A stretch of DNA of 64,000 nucleotides from Flavobacteriales bacterium (lineage in GTDB: Bacteria > Bacteroidota > Bacteroidia > Flavobacteriales_D > Crocinitomicaceae). Of this stretch, positions 8,661 through 17,442 are shown piece after piece. The position numbers and the translations under genes are program-made. Under the pieces are notes generated by a model, which was not told the DNA's origin, searched no databases, and saw nothing but the letters and a program-made list of their open reading frames with translations. The stretch is taken from NCBI GenBank assembly GCA_947454525.1, contig CANGJM010000004.1:124001-188000 (forward strand), in the 5' to 3' direction. Positions within the stretch are counted from its first letter, which is position 1, and every line of letters begins with the position of its first letter.

Positions 8661-11170
8661 TTCTTTATCAGTAGAACGGGAGATTCAATTCCTCCGACGT
8701 TCAACAGATACGTTCCTGCTGTAAGTGATTCCATGGAAATTTTTGTACTGAAACCTTCTAGTTTACCGTTTAAAACCATGCGTCCTTGTTGGTCGTACAT
8801 GGAAAAACGTCCTGTTTCAATTTGGCTGCACTGAATCGTAATTTGATCGAAACTTGGATTCGGAAAAACAGAGAAAACGAGCGCTGAATACTCATTCATT
8901 CCAACATCTGAAACATTTATACATGCACTCATTACTTCGCAAGATCCTTGCGTAATGATCACTGCGTAATTTCCGGGATCCGTTGCTGTGAAAAACTGAT
9001 TTACGGCTCCTTGTATTGGCGAATTGTTGTTGTCACAATCAACCCACTGATACGTTGTTCCTTGAACGGTTGTGTTTGCGGATAAGGTCATGCCAGAAAC
9101 CGATGTTGAAACGTCTACGGTGGAAATACTTAAATTCAAGAAAGCTGTAGAGCAATTCGTCGTAGTGCCTTGATAAACGCCAGAACTTGTGTAATTGACG
9201 CCATTCCATAGATACGCATCACAAGCGCTTACGAAAAGTGTATCCGAAGTACTAGGAGTTATCGTCAAGTCAAGGTAAGCGGTTACGCAATTAGTGGTAG
9301 GACCCTGATAAACTCCGGAACTCGTAAACGTAGTTCCATTCCAATTATACGAATCACAAGCGCTTGCCATCGTGGTGTCACTGGTACTCGGTGTAATCGT
9401 TAAATCAAGGATTTCTGTCACACAATTCACTGTTGGACCTGTGTATAAACCAGAGGACGTATATGTTGTTCCATTCCAGAGGTATGATCCACATTCAGTA
9501 ACGCTTAAATTGTGTACAGTGTTCGGTGAAATCGTAAGGTTCAACATGGAAGTCACGCAGTTCACTGTTGGACCCACATAAACACCGCTGTACGTGTAGG
9601 TATTTCCATTCCATGTGTACGTTCCACACGTGCTCACAAGAAGCGTATCTTGAGTGGGTGCTGTAATCGTTAAATTCAAGGTTACCAAGGAGTCCCCACC
9701 AGAAATATTGGTTAACAAGTACGTTGCGGTATTGTTACTCGCAGTGTAGGTTACATTGTTAATCCATGTGTATGAATTACAAGAGCTTACAATGGCAATT
9801 CCGGTGTTATTCGGATTGACAGAAACGCTTTGCGCATAGATTTTTGATCCGCCTGTTGCTTTTGTTTCAATAAACGTTGCAACGACTTTCCCTGTGTTTG
9901 TTTTAGAGAAATGGATGCGTTTTTTGCTCGCAAGAAAGGTTCCCATTGGTTCTGTTTCTGATGGCCAAAAGAAGGATCCGTTCGCATCTAGTTTACATGC
10001 ATGTAAGGTCGTTGGACTTGCTCCATTGTCTAAACCGCTTTTCAATAAGAAAACTGGAAATCCGTTCACGATTTGAAGATCTCCTGAATTCACCTTCCAT
10101 GTTCCGATGGGATAGATTACTTTGGCTGTATCGGTGAATTGACGATCGCCCGTCACTTTATCAAATTTCTGGATGTAGACGCCATAGGTACTTTGAGCGG
10201 AATTGGTGTAATTACAAATGGACCAAACGTATGGTGAACCTTGACTAAAAGCGATTTTTGTGTCCATTTCATTGCGTGTCGTGGTAATATCAAAGTCCTT
10301 CCCGTTGATTCCCCAAGGAAGTGTTCCATCTGGATTTATGCGTTGCAAATAGGAGTCGAAATGCGTTCCTGTCGCCGCTTTATATCCGTAATAAACATTA
10401 TTTCCATCTTGAGTAGCACTGTAGGACGTATTCCAAACGGTAGCTTTATTCGAAAGTTGAATTGGGTTTGTCCAAAGAGGAAGTCCGAGGGAACTGTATT
10501 TCTGTGCCCAAAGGGTGGAGTTAATCCCAAAAGAAATCACGTGGAAGACTAATAAAAACTCATTATTGGATAATTCAAACAAATCACCTGGGGATTTTCC
10601 ATTCGTGGCACCATTGCTCACTTGTTGCGTTGAAGTCCAAATAGGAGCACCTGCTGCGCTATATTTTTGCATGATGGTTTGATTACTAGAATTCCAGGCA
10701 ATCACCGCTTCTCCTGTCGAAAGTGGTAGGATGGTCACCACGTATCCACCGCCTAAATTGATTCCATTCGGATTCCAAAGGTGATTTCCATTGATGTCTA
10801 ATTTGAACGCATAGCCGATTCCACCATTTGTTCCCGTTGCTCCGATGTACACGTTTTCATTTTGGTCGACAGCCATCTTCATGATCGCTGTGGATGTACT
10901 CATGGACATCGTATTGCTAACCAAAATACCATCTGGTCCAAGTTGCTTTACGCCTTGGTCGTTTAAAACCTGCATACGCAGTTCGTAGTTTACGGGAGAA
11001 CCAACGACTTTCCAAAAAACAGAAACCGTTTTTCCGTTGACCGTTCCCAGGACTTTCATGTCATCTGTGTTGGATGTTGCCACTTCTGTATTGACATCGG
11101 TAAGGGGAGTCCATTGTGCATGCAAAGAAATAGTTGCCAGTAAAAAGGTAAGGAATAGCTTGATTTTCAT
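8657..11170 (-). CDS. T9SS type A sorting domain-containing secreted protein with internal tandem repeats
   Basis: Start at ATG 11170 (MKIKLFLTFLLATISLHAQ signal peptide; the longer ORF start at 11236 is unlikely). C-term VFPNPSFDQITIQCSQ..GRFSMYDQQGRMVLNGKLEGFSTKISMESLTAGTYLLNV is a Por_secre_tail-type CTD. Confidence 0.85.
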   Translation of the reverse strand: MKIKLFLTFLLATISLHAQWTPLTDVNTEVATSNTDDMKVLGTVNGKTVSVFWKVVGSPVNYELRMQVLNDQGVKQLGPDGILVSNTMSMSTSTAIMKMAVDQNENVYIGATGTNGGIGYAFKLDINGNHLWNPNGINLGGGYVVTILPLSTGEAVIAWNSSNQTIMQKYSAAGAPIWTSTQQVSNGATNGKSPGDLFELSNNEFLLVFHVISFGINSTLWAQKYSSLGLPLWTNPIQLSNKATVWNTSYSATQDGNNVYYGYKAATGTHFDSYLQRINPDGTLPWGINGKDFDITTTRNEMDTKIAFSQGSPYVWSICNYTNSAQSTYGVYIQKFDKVTGDRQFTDTAKVIYPIGTWKVNSGDLQIVNGFPVFLLKSGLDNGASPTTLHACKLDANGSFFWPSETEPMGTFLASKKRIHFSKTNTGKVVATFIETKATGGSKIYAQSVSVNPNNTGIAIVSSCNSYTWINNVTYTASNNTATYLLTNISGGDSLVTLNLTITAPTQDTLLVSTCGTYTWNGNTYTYSGVYVGPTVNCVTSMLNLTISPNTVHNLSVTECGSYLWNGTTYTSSGLYTGPTVNCVTEILDLTITPSTSDTTMASACDSYNWNGTTFTSSGVYQGPTTNCVTAYLDLTITPSTSDTLFVSACDAYLWNGVNYTSSGVYQGTTTNCSTAFLNLSISTVDVSTSVSGMTLSANTTVQGTTYQWVDCDNNNSPIQGAVNQFFTATDPGNYAVIITQGSCEVMSACINVSDVGMNEYSALVFSVFPNPSFDQITIQCSQIETGRFSMYDQQGRMVLNGKLEGFSTKISMESLTAGTYLLNVGGIESPVLLIKN
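9120..9690 (-). repeat. Tandem about 42-aa repeats inside the T9SS protein (xxSACDxYxWNGxxYTSSGVYxGPTxNCVTxxLxLTITPSTSD)
   Basis: Four consecutive near-copies visible in the translation: STCGTYTWNGNTYTYSGVYVGPT, TECGSYLWNGTTYTSSGLYTGPT, SACDSYNWNGTTFTSSGVYQGPT, SACDAYLWNGVNYTSSGVYQGTT. Confidence 0.85.
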
Positions 11171-11284
11171 TTTGTTAATTTTTCTAAAGATAGGTATAAT
11201 CAGTGCTATTCGCGAAATTTTATTTTGGATATGCAACTTGTCTAGAAGTCAAGCGTCTGAAAAACGAAACTTAATTCTCCAACA

Positions 11285-12988
11285 ATGAAAAAGATAATTT
11301 TATTCAGCATTGCTCTTATCTCAAGTATTCAATCCCTTTCCGCGCAGGTCACTTCCATAAATTTAATGTACAATTCCATTCCAGGAATTGGTTGTCATTC
11401 GAATATGTCTGTCTGTACCAATACGGGTTCTTTGCCAGAGTCTGGAGCGCTGATTGAAGTAGATTGGATGGATGGTAGTTCAGATAACATGACGGTCTTT
11501 TCCGCTCCAAATAGTCAAAACTGTTACATTTTCGAACATGATTATAGTCAAGCGGGAATTTATAACGCATTGGTTACCGTTACAAGTGGAACATCCGGAC
11601 AGCCTGCTGGAAGTTCAACCATTGAATGGGTCATTACCAACAACAGTAATTGTGGATTTTTTAATGTGATTTCTTTGTTGAATCCATCGGCTACCTTTCT
11701 ACAAAACATTCCATATGATGTCACGAATGGTGCGGGTATAACGACAACGATTTACCCACAAAATTCATTTGGAAATGCGTATTACACAGAATTAGATGTG
11801 ACTGCAACTCCATACACGATTGGCGTAAGTGCTGCGTGGTTACAAAATAACGGATACATCCAAACATCTCCTGATTTCGTCATCTCTTCTTTTGATGCTA
11901 CTGGACATGCACTTGGTGTTCCCATGAACATGACACTCGAATGTGGAGGTAACGGTTTGTTGCCAAATCTCGAAGTGACCTCAGCAGCTGCTTTTCAATT
12001 TGTTGCGCCGATTCAACAGGGGAATGTGAACGTTCAAGTATGCAATGTTTCTTGCGGAAATTATGCAAATAGTACGATAAAAATTGCTGTTCCAGCTGGT
12101 GTAATACCGAACATAAGCAACCTTCCTAATGCGACATTTGCCAACGATACGGTTACCATCACAGAAGCGTATTTATCGGGTTGCATGTCCTATGGTTTTC
12201 CTTGTGCGTTTGCTGGAAATACACCTGCGGGAACGCTTTTCGAATTTACAGTGGAGATTTTCGCACAGGGAGAGCAAGATTTCTTGTTTAATCAATCTTC
12301 TTTTGTCGCTACGGTTCTGAATTCCTATGATCCAAACGACAAACAATGTCAGTTACCTACATACATTCAGCCAGATGTGCAGGAGAACCTACAATATACC
12401 GTTCGTTTTCAAAATGACGGCAATTTTCCAGCCTTGAATGTAGAAGTGCGAGATACGATTTCAACGAATTTAGATTTGTCCACTTTTCGTTTTATTGGAT
12501 CAAAACATCCGGTAAGTTACTCACTTGATCCAGTTTCTAGGGAAGTAGTTTTTCGCTTTAGTGGCATTCAATTGCTTCCATCAGTCGATAGTTTGGAAGG
12601 AAGTCAAGGATACGTTACTTACGAAATCGATGAATTAGCGAATTTGACCTTGAATTCCGAAATTCAAAACACCGCTTACATTTATTTCGACTTTAATCCA
12701 GCGATTATCACGAACACAACCTTGAACATTAATGGATATGTTGGACTTTCATCGCTCACAGCGGGACTTGTTGAATTGTATCCGAATCCATCAAACGGAC
12801 AACTTTTCATTAAAGGAATGGAAGCAGGAGAAATCGAGATCTATTCAATCACAGGGAAGTGTGTTTATAAAGAACATTACAGCGCTGGAAAAACACTCGA
12901 TTTATCCAATTTAACTTCTGGAATGTACGTCTTTTATGGACATTCTGCCTCGGGTGAGTTCGTTGAAAAACTGAATTTGCAGAAATAA
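11285..12988 (+). CDS. T9SS type A sorting domain-containing secreted protein (DUF11/DUF7619-like repeat region)
   Basis: Signal peptide MKKIILFSIALISSIQSLSAQ; NSYDPNDKQCQLPTYIQPDVQENLQYTVRFQNDGNFPALNVEVRDTIS..NTAYIYFDFNPAIITNTT; C-term VELYPNPSNGQLFIKG..IEIYSITGKCVYKEHY..LDLSNLTSGMYVF. Confidence 0.85.
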   Translation: MKKIILFSIALISSIQSLSAQVTSINLMYNSIPGIGCHSNMSVCTNTGSLPESGALIEVDWMDGSSDNMTVFSAPNSQNCYIFEHDYSQAGIYNALVTVTSGTSGQPAGSSTIEWVITNNSNCGFFNVISLLNPSATFLQNIPYDVTNGAGITTTIYPQNSFGNAYYTELDVTATPYTIGVSAAWLQNNGYIQTSPDFVISSFDATGHALGVPMNMTLECGGNGLLPNLEVTSAAAFQFVAPIQQGNVNVQVCNVSCGNYANSTIKIAVPAGVIPNISNLPNATFANDTVTITEAYLSGCMSYGFPCAFAGNTPAGTLFEFTVEIFAQGEQDFLFNQSSFVATVLNSYDPNDKQCQLPTYIQPDVQENLQYTVRFQNDGNFPALNVEVRDTISTNLDLSTFRFIGSKHPVSYSLDPVSREVVFRFSGIQLLPSVDSLEGSQGYVTYEIDELANLTLNSEIQNTAYIYFDFNPAIITNTTLNINGYVGLSSLTAGLVELYPNPSNGQLFIKGMEAGEIEIYSITGKCVYKEHYSAGKTLDLSNLTSGMYVFYGHSASGEFVEKLNLQK

Positions 12989-13084
12989 GAATCGTTTTTA
13001 TGTAGCTATTGAACTTCAGTACATCATTCGTAAAATAATGTGCTGAAAATCGCGTTAGCTTTAAGAACCCATCCTCTTAAGGCC

Positions 13085-13966
13085 ATGAAGAACGAATTGA
13101 TGTTGTATCAATCCGATACATTGAACGAATCCATTGAAGTGAAAATTGAGGACGACACTGTTTGGTTGTCCCAACAACAAATGTCTAGTTTATTCAAGCA
13201 GACCAAGCAAAATATTAGTTTGCACATTAATAATTGCTTCAAGGAGAACGAATTAGATAAAAAAGCAACTGTCAAGGAATACTTGACAGTTCAAAACGAA
13301 GGGGGGAGAATAGTTAATAGAAGAATTGAATACTATAATCTCGATGTCATAATTTCTGTCGGATATCGTGTGAAATCAGTTCAAGGCACTCAGTTTCGGA
13401 TGTGGGCAAATCGAATATTGAAGGACTATTTATTGAAAGGATACTCATTAAATAATCGAATGAATCGCTTAGAAGATAATGTTGAATCAATTGTTAAAAA
13501 AGTAAATGAAATCGATTTACAGATTCAATCTTCAGCTTTGCCAAATCAAGGAGTTTTTTTTGAGGGTCAAGTTTTTGATGCGTATATGCTTGCATCGAGA
13601 ATCATTCGGTCTGCAGAAAAACAAATAATCTTGATTGATAATTACATTGATGAAAGTACATTAACTCATTTATCCAAAAAAAAACTTTCTGTCAATGTTG
13701 TGTTGCTTTCAAAATCACTCACGAAAAAAATAAGTTTAGATCTTTCAAAAGCCAAGCAGCAATTCGGGAAATTTGAATGGGTTCGTTTTGAACGAAGTCA
13801 TGACCGGTTTTTAATTATTGATGGAAAAAAGATTTATCATTTAGGAGCATCATTGAAAGATTTAGGGAAAAAATGGTTTGCTTTCTCTGAATTAAATTCA
13901 AAAACCATGAGTGAAATACTTCTTTCAATAAATCAAGTCATTAAAAATAGCAACAAGGAAAAGTAG
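13085..13966 (+). CDS. RhuM-family N-terminal domain fused to PLD-like (HxRx4D) C-terminal domain, third paralog
   Basis: ATG at 13085 (MKNELMLYQSDTLNESIEVKIEDDTVWLSQQQMSSLF..YNLDVIISVGYRV); C-term SRIIRSAEKQIILIDNYIDESTLTHLS..SHDRFLIIDGKKIYHLGASLKDLGKKWFAFS. Confidence 0.85.
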   Translation: MKNELMLYQSDTLNESIEVKIEDDTVWLSQQQMSSLFKQTKQNISLHINNCFKENELDKKATVKEYLTVQNEGGRIVNRRIEYYNLDVIISVGYRVKSVQGTQFRMWANRILKDYLLKGYSLNNRMNRLEDNVESIVKKVNEIDLQIQSSALPNQGVFFEGQVFDAYMLASRIIRSAEKQIILIDNYIDESTLTHLSKKKLSVNVVLLSKSLTKKISLDLSKAKQQFGKFEWVRFERSHDRFLIIDGKKIYHLGASLKDLGKKWFAFSELNSKTMSEILLSINQVIKNSNKEK

Positions 13967-13995
13967 CTTATCATGATTAACTTCATTTCTTTCCG

Positions 13996-14003
13996 TAACT
14001 TTG
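13996..14003 (+). promoter_or_regulatory. -7 promoter element (TAACTTTG) upstream of DEAD-box helicase
   Basis: TAnnTTTG match about 16 bp upstream of ATG at 14019. Confidence 0.5.
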
Positions 14004-14018
14004 CGCAAAATTTCCCCC

Positions 14019-15338
14019 ATGACTTTTCGTGACTTAAACTTAAAGAAACCGCTTTGGAATGCCTTAGATGATTTAGGCTACGAAACGCCAACAACCATTC
14101 AAGCTGCAAGTTTCAATGTGATGATGTCTGGAAAAGATACGATTGGAATTGCGCAAACAGGAACTGGAAAGACCTTGGCGTATATTCTTCCCTGTCTATG
14201 TATGTGGAAATTCTCGAAAGAACCACATCCACAGATTTTGATCATCGTTCCAACACGTGAGTTAGTAGCTCAAGTTGTTCGCGAAGTGGAAAAATTGACG
14301 CCTTACATGAATGTTGCCGTTGGTGGCGTTTATGGAGGAACGAACATGAATACACAAGCTGCGATGGTCTTGCAGGGACTAGATGTCCTTGTTGGAACGC
14401 CAGGTAGAATCCTTGATTTAGCAGCGAATGGTTCCTTGCAATTAAAACATGCGAAGAAAGTAGTGATTGATGAGGTGGATGAAACCTTAAGCTTAGGTTT
14501 CCGTGCTCAGTTGTTGCGTATTTTTGAATTTTTACCGGTCAAACGCCAAAATATGGTGTTTTCAGCAACGTTATCTGAAGAAGTTTCTGATTTTTTAGAA
14601 GCAAACTTCACAGTTCCCGTTCGAGTGGAAGCTGCACGATCAGGAACAGCACTTGCACAGATTGATCAAATAGGATACCGCGTTCCTAACTTTTTGTCCA
14701 AAGTTCAGTTGCTTCATTATTTATTAGATAATACAGCCGATTCCTCCAAGGTTTTGGTGTTCGTTCAGTCGAGAGTTTTGGCGGATATGTTGTTCGAAGA
14801 GATGGAAAGTTCTTTGTTAAATAGCGTTGGTGTCATTCACTCGAACAAAGCACAAAACTTCCGTTTTAACAGTGTTCAAAATTTCCAAACTGGTGTTTTC
14901 CGTGTATTGATTGCGACAGATCTAATCGCCCGTGGTATTGATGTAACGGATGTTACCCACGTGATCAACTTCGATATACCGGAAATCCCAGAAAATTACA
15001 TTCACCGCATCGGTAGAACAGGACGTGCGGATAAAAACGGTGTGGCCATAACATTTGTCAGTGAGAAAGATGCGGATGCCTTGTCCAAAATTGAATCTTT
15101 GATGCAGCAGGAACTTCCATTTACGGAGGTGCCTAGCGAAGTAGAAATGACGGAAGAATTATTGGAATTCGAAAAACCAGTAGCTCAAATCCCTGGGAAA
15201 CTTCTTAAACTTGCGAAGCGCGAAGTAGGTCCTGCATTCCATGAAAAGAAAGCGAAAAACAAAAAGGTAAATGTTCGTTACGACCACAAGAAGGCCATGA
15301 TGGACAAATACGGTAAACCGAAAAGAAAACGGAATTAA
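14019..15338 (+). CDS. DEAD/DEAH-box ATP-dependent RNA helicase
   Basis: MTFRDLNLKKPLWNALDDLGYETPTTIQAASF; AQTGTGKTLAYILP; VIDEVDETLSLGF (variant DEVD); FSATLS; HRIGRTGRADKNGVAITF; lysine-rich C-terminus. Confidence 0.93.
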   Translation: MTFRDLNLKKPLWNALDDLGYETPTTIQAASFNVMMSGKDTIGIAQTGTGKTLAYILPCLCMWKFSKEPHPQILIIVPTRELVAQVVREVEKLTPYMNVAVGGVYGGTNMNTQAAMVLQGLDVLVGTPGRILDLAANGSLQLKHAKKVVIDEVDETLSLGFRAQLLRIFEFLPVKRQNMVFSATLSEEVSDFLEANFTVPVRVEAARSGTALAQIDQIGYRVPNFLSKVQLLHYLLDNTADSSKVLVFVQSRVLADMLFEEMESSLLNSVGVIHSNKAQNFRFNSVQNFQTGVFRVLIATDLIARGIDVTDVTHVINFDIPEIPENYIHRIGRTGRADKNGVAITFVSEKDADALSKIESLMQQELPFTEVPSEVEMTEELLEFEKPVAQIPGKLLKLAKREVGPAFHEKKAKNKKVNVRYDHKKAMMDKYGKPKRKRN

Positions 15339-15415
15339 TCTTTTTTCGTAATTCGAAGAAACCTTTCTAACTTTACGTCGTCTGTTAGACAAATAAATAA
15401 AAAAAAGAAAATCAA

Positions 15416-16669
15416 ATGAAATTATCTCTTACCCTTATCTTAAGCTGTTTTATTGGTCTTGTTTTTGGCCAAGCTGTTAAATCAGAAGACATTACGTATA
15501 CGTATGTTAAATTACCTACAAATCCCCTTCAACCAAAAGTGGATAATTACTATTCAACCATCACATCCTCTTCCGAAGCGGCAAACGCGAAGTTAATGGC
15601 GGAATTCGAGGCTGATAAAGCACGAGCGGAAGCAGATTACCAACGTGAGCTTGCTGATTATCCTGCAAAAGTAAAAGCTGCAGATGATAAGTTCGCAAAA
15701 GAAATGGAAGTATACAACGCGAAATCAACGGCAACAAAAGTGATTGAAAAACAATTGTTGAACGAAAATACAAAACCAGTGAAAGATTACGTGGCTCAAC
15801 CTTACCGCCGTACAATTTCTCAACCGGTATTGAAATCTAGTTACGACTATCCTTCTTTAGCGGCAACCTATTTGGTGTTGGACGGATTTACGAAAGCACA
15901 GGTAAATGCACTTTCTTACGCAGTAAATATTGAAGGTTATGAGCATTCTCAACCAATGATCAAATCAGAAGCGAAAGATGAAGTTTCAGTGAAAGACGGA
16001 GTAAGAACTACATACAAAGTGACTTATTACTGGATCGAATTTACGTACCGCATGCCAATGTCCGTTCGTGTTTCAGGTGTCAATAATCAAGAAATATTCT
16101 ATGTTGCGCCAGCTGAACTTTCAGCGTTTAAAACGTACAAATCAAGTTCTTCTAAAACAGCACCTTCATCTGATTTCTCGATGTTGGTTAAATCAACAGA
16201 AGAGAATTTGTTAAAAGAAAACTTGAAATTCATCAATCATTTGGTGAACGATCGTATCGGGTATGAAGTAACGACACGTACGACATCATTGGACTACGTG
16301 AAATCTAAAAACGATGCACACGCAGACGTAATGGAAGCATACAACAATGCAACCATTGGATTGAAAACCTTGACAACAAACGAAGCGTTGGCAAAACAAA
16401 AGTTAACAGCGGCTATCGATGCATTCAAAGTAATTTTAACAGAGTCTGATGTGTACGACAAAAAAGCGCGCATCGATAAAGATGTAACAGTGGCAGTTTA
16501 CTTTGATCTGATCGAGTGTTATTTCGCTATGAGAAACACAGTAGACGCGGAAGCAGCATTGAAAAGTGTTGGTCAATTGGATTTGTCTAACCGCGACAAA
16601 AAACAAAAAGAAAAAATGGATGAATTGTTCTTGGACTTAACGCTTCGTAAAGCAGCGAACGGTTTGTAA
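15416..16669 (+). CDS. Hypothetical exported protein with coiled-coil-like region
   Basis: Signal peptide MKLSLTLILSCFIGLVFGQ; Ala/Lys/Glu-rich segment; no family recognised. Confidence 0.7.
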   Translation: MKLSLTLILSCFIGLVFGQAVKSEDITYTYVKLPTNPLQPKVDNYYSTITSSSEAANAKLMAEFEADKARAEADYQRELADYPAKVKAADDKFAKEMEVYNAKSTATKVIEKQLLNENTKPVKDYVAQPYRRTISQPVLKSSYDYPSLAATYLVLDGFTKAQVNALSYAVNIEGYEHSQPMIKSEAKDEVSVKDGVRTTYKVTYYWIEFTYRMPMSVRVSGVNNQEIFYVAPAELSAFKTYKSSSSKTAPSSDFSMLVKSTEENLLKENLKFINHLVNDRIGYEVTTRTTSLDYVKSKNDAHADVMEAYNNATIGLKTLTTNEALAKQKLTAAIDAFKVILTESDVYDKKARIDKDVTVAVYFDLIECYFAMRNTVDAEAALKSVGQLDLSNRDKKQKEKMDELFLDLTLRKAANGL

Positions 16670-16693
16670 GAAGAACCTACTTATTTAAATGAT

Positions 16694-16724
16694 AAAGGCT
16701 TGTGAATTCACAAGCCTTTTTTTA
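16694..16724 (+). terminator. Rho-independent terminator
   Basis: AAAGGCTTGTGAATTCACAAGCCTTT perfect hairpin followed by T-run. Confidence 0.85.
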
Positions 16725-16739
16725 TTTCCTAAAAAAAAG

Positions 16740-16786
16740 TTAAACAAGCGTTTAATTTTTCATCGTTTTTAAACAATTGTTTAAAA
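16740..16786. promoter_or_regulatory. Candidate TetR operator pair upstream of the efflux operon
   Basis: TTAAACAAGCGTTTAA (16740-16755) and perfect 20-bp palindrome TTTTAAACAATTGTTTAAAA (16767-16786), both with TTAAAC/GTTTAA arms; a TAAATTTG promoter-like element follows at 16795-16802. Confidence 0.65.
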
Positions 16787-16818
16787 TAAGTGTTTAAATT
16801 TGCAAGCGAAAAATAAAC

Positions 16819-17442
16819 ATGAAAAAGGACGTTAGTACGGAACAAAAGATCAAAGATGCTGCTCGCAAGGTGTTTATGACCAAAGGATTCTCTGGTTGTA
16901 CCACGCGCGAGATAGCGAAGTCCGTCGGAATCAACGTTGCCTTGCTCAATTATTACTTCCGATCGAAGGGGAAATTATTTGAACTCATACTTGAAGCGGC
17001 ACTTTCAGATTTCGTGGATAGTATGGTTGAAGTGTTTAAGCAAGATCTTCCTTTGGAATCAAAAACACGCATGCTCATCGATAAAGAATTTGAGTTTTTG
17101 CGAAAACATCCAGAACTACCATTGTTTATCCATGCCGGTCTCAATCAAGAATCCGATGCGGAACTTGATCAATCTAATTTTTTAGGACGCCTTCACAAAA
17201 CGGGGATTTTTGAAGAATGTGAGAAAGCACAGGAAGAGGGAAGCATGCGAAAATTGAACATGATTAACGTTACCTTGTTATTCATTTCAAACTGCCATTT
17301 TCCCATCATGAGTAAAAAACTCATCTGTGGAATTTACCAAATTGATGATAATGAACACGAAGCTCGTTTAATAGAGCATCAAGAAATAGTCAAAGAAATG
17401 TTGATTAATTATTTATTCCCTAATACCAATAAACATGCGTAA
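16819..17442 (+). CDS. TetR/AcrR family transcriptional regulator
   Basis: TEQKIKDAARKVFMTKGFSGCTTREIAKSVGINVALLNYYFRSKGKLFELIL is a canonical TetR HTH. Confidence 0.93.
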   Translation: MKKDVSTEQKIKDAARKVFMTKGFSGCTTREIAKSVGINVALLNYYFRSKGKLFELILEAALSDFVDSMVEVFKQDLPLESKTRMLIDKEFEFLRKHPELPLFIHAGLNQESDAELDQSNFLGRLHKTGIFEECEKAQEEGSMRKLNMINVTLLFISNCHFPIMSKKLICGIYQIDDNEHEARLIEHQEIVKEMLINYLFPNTNKHA

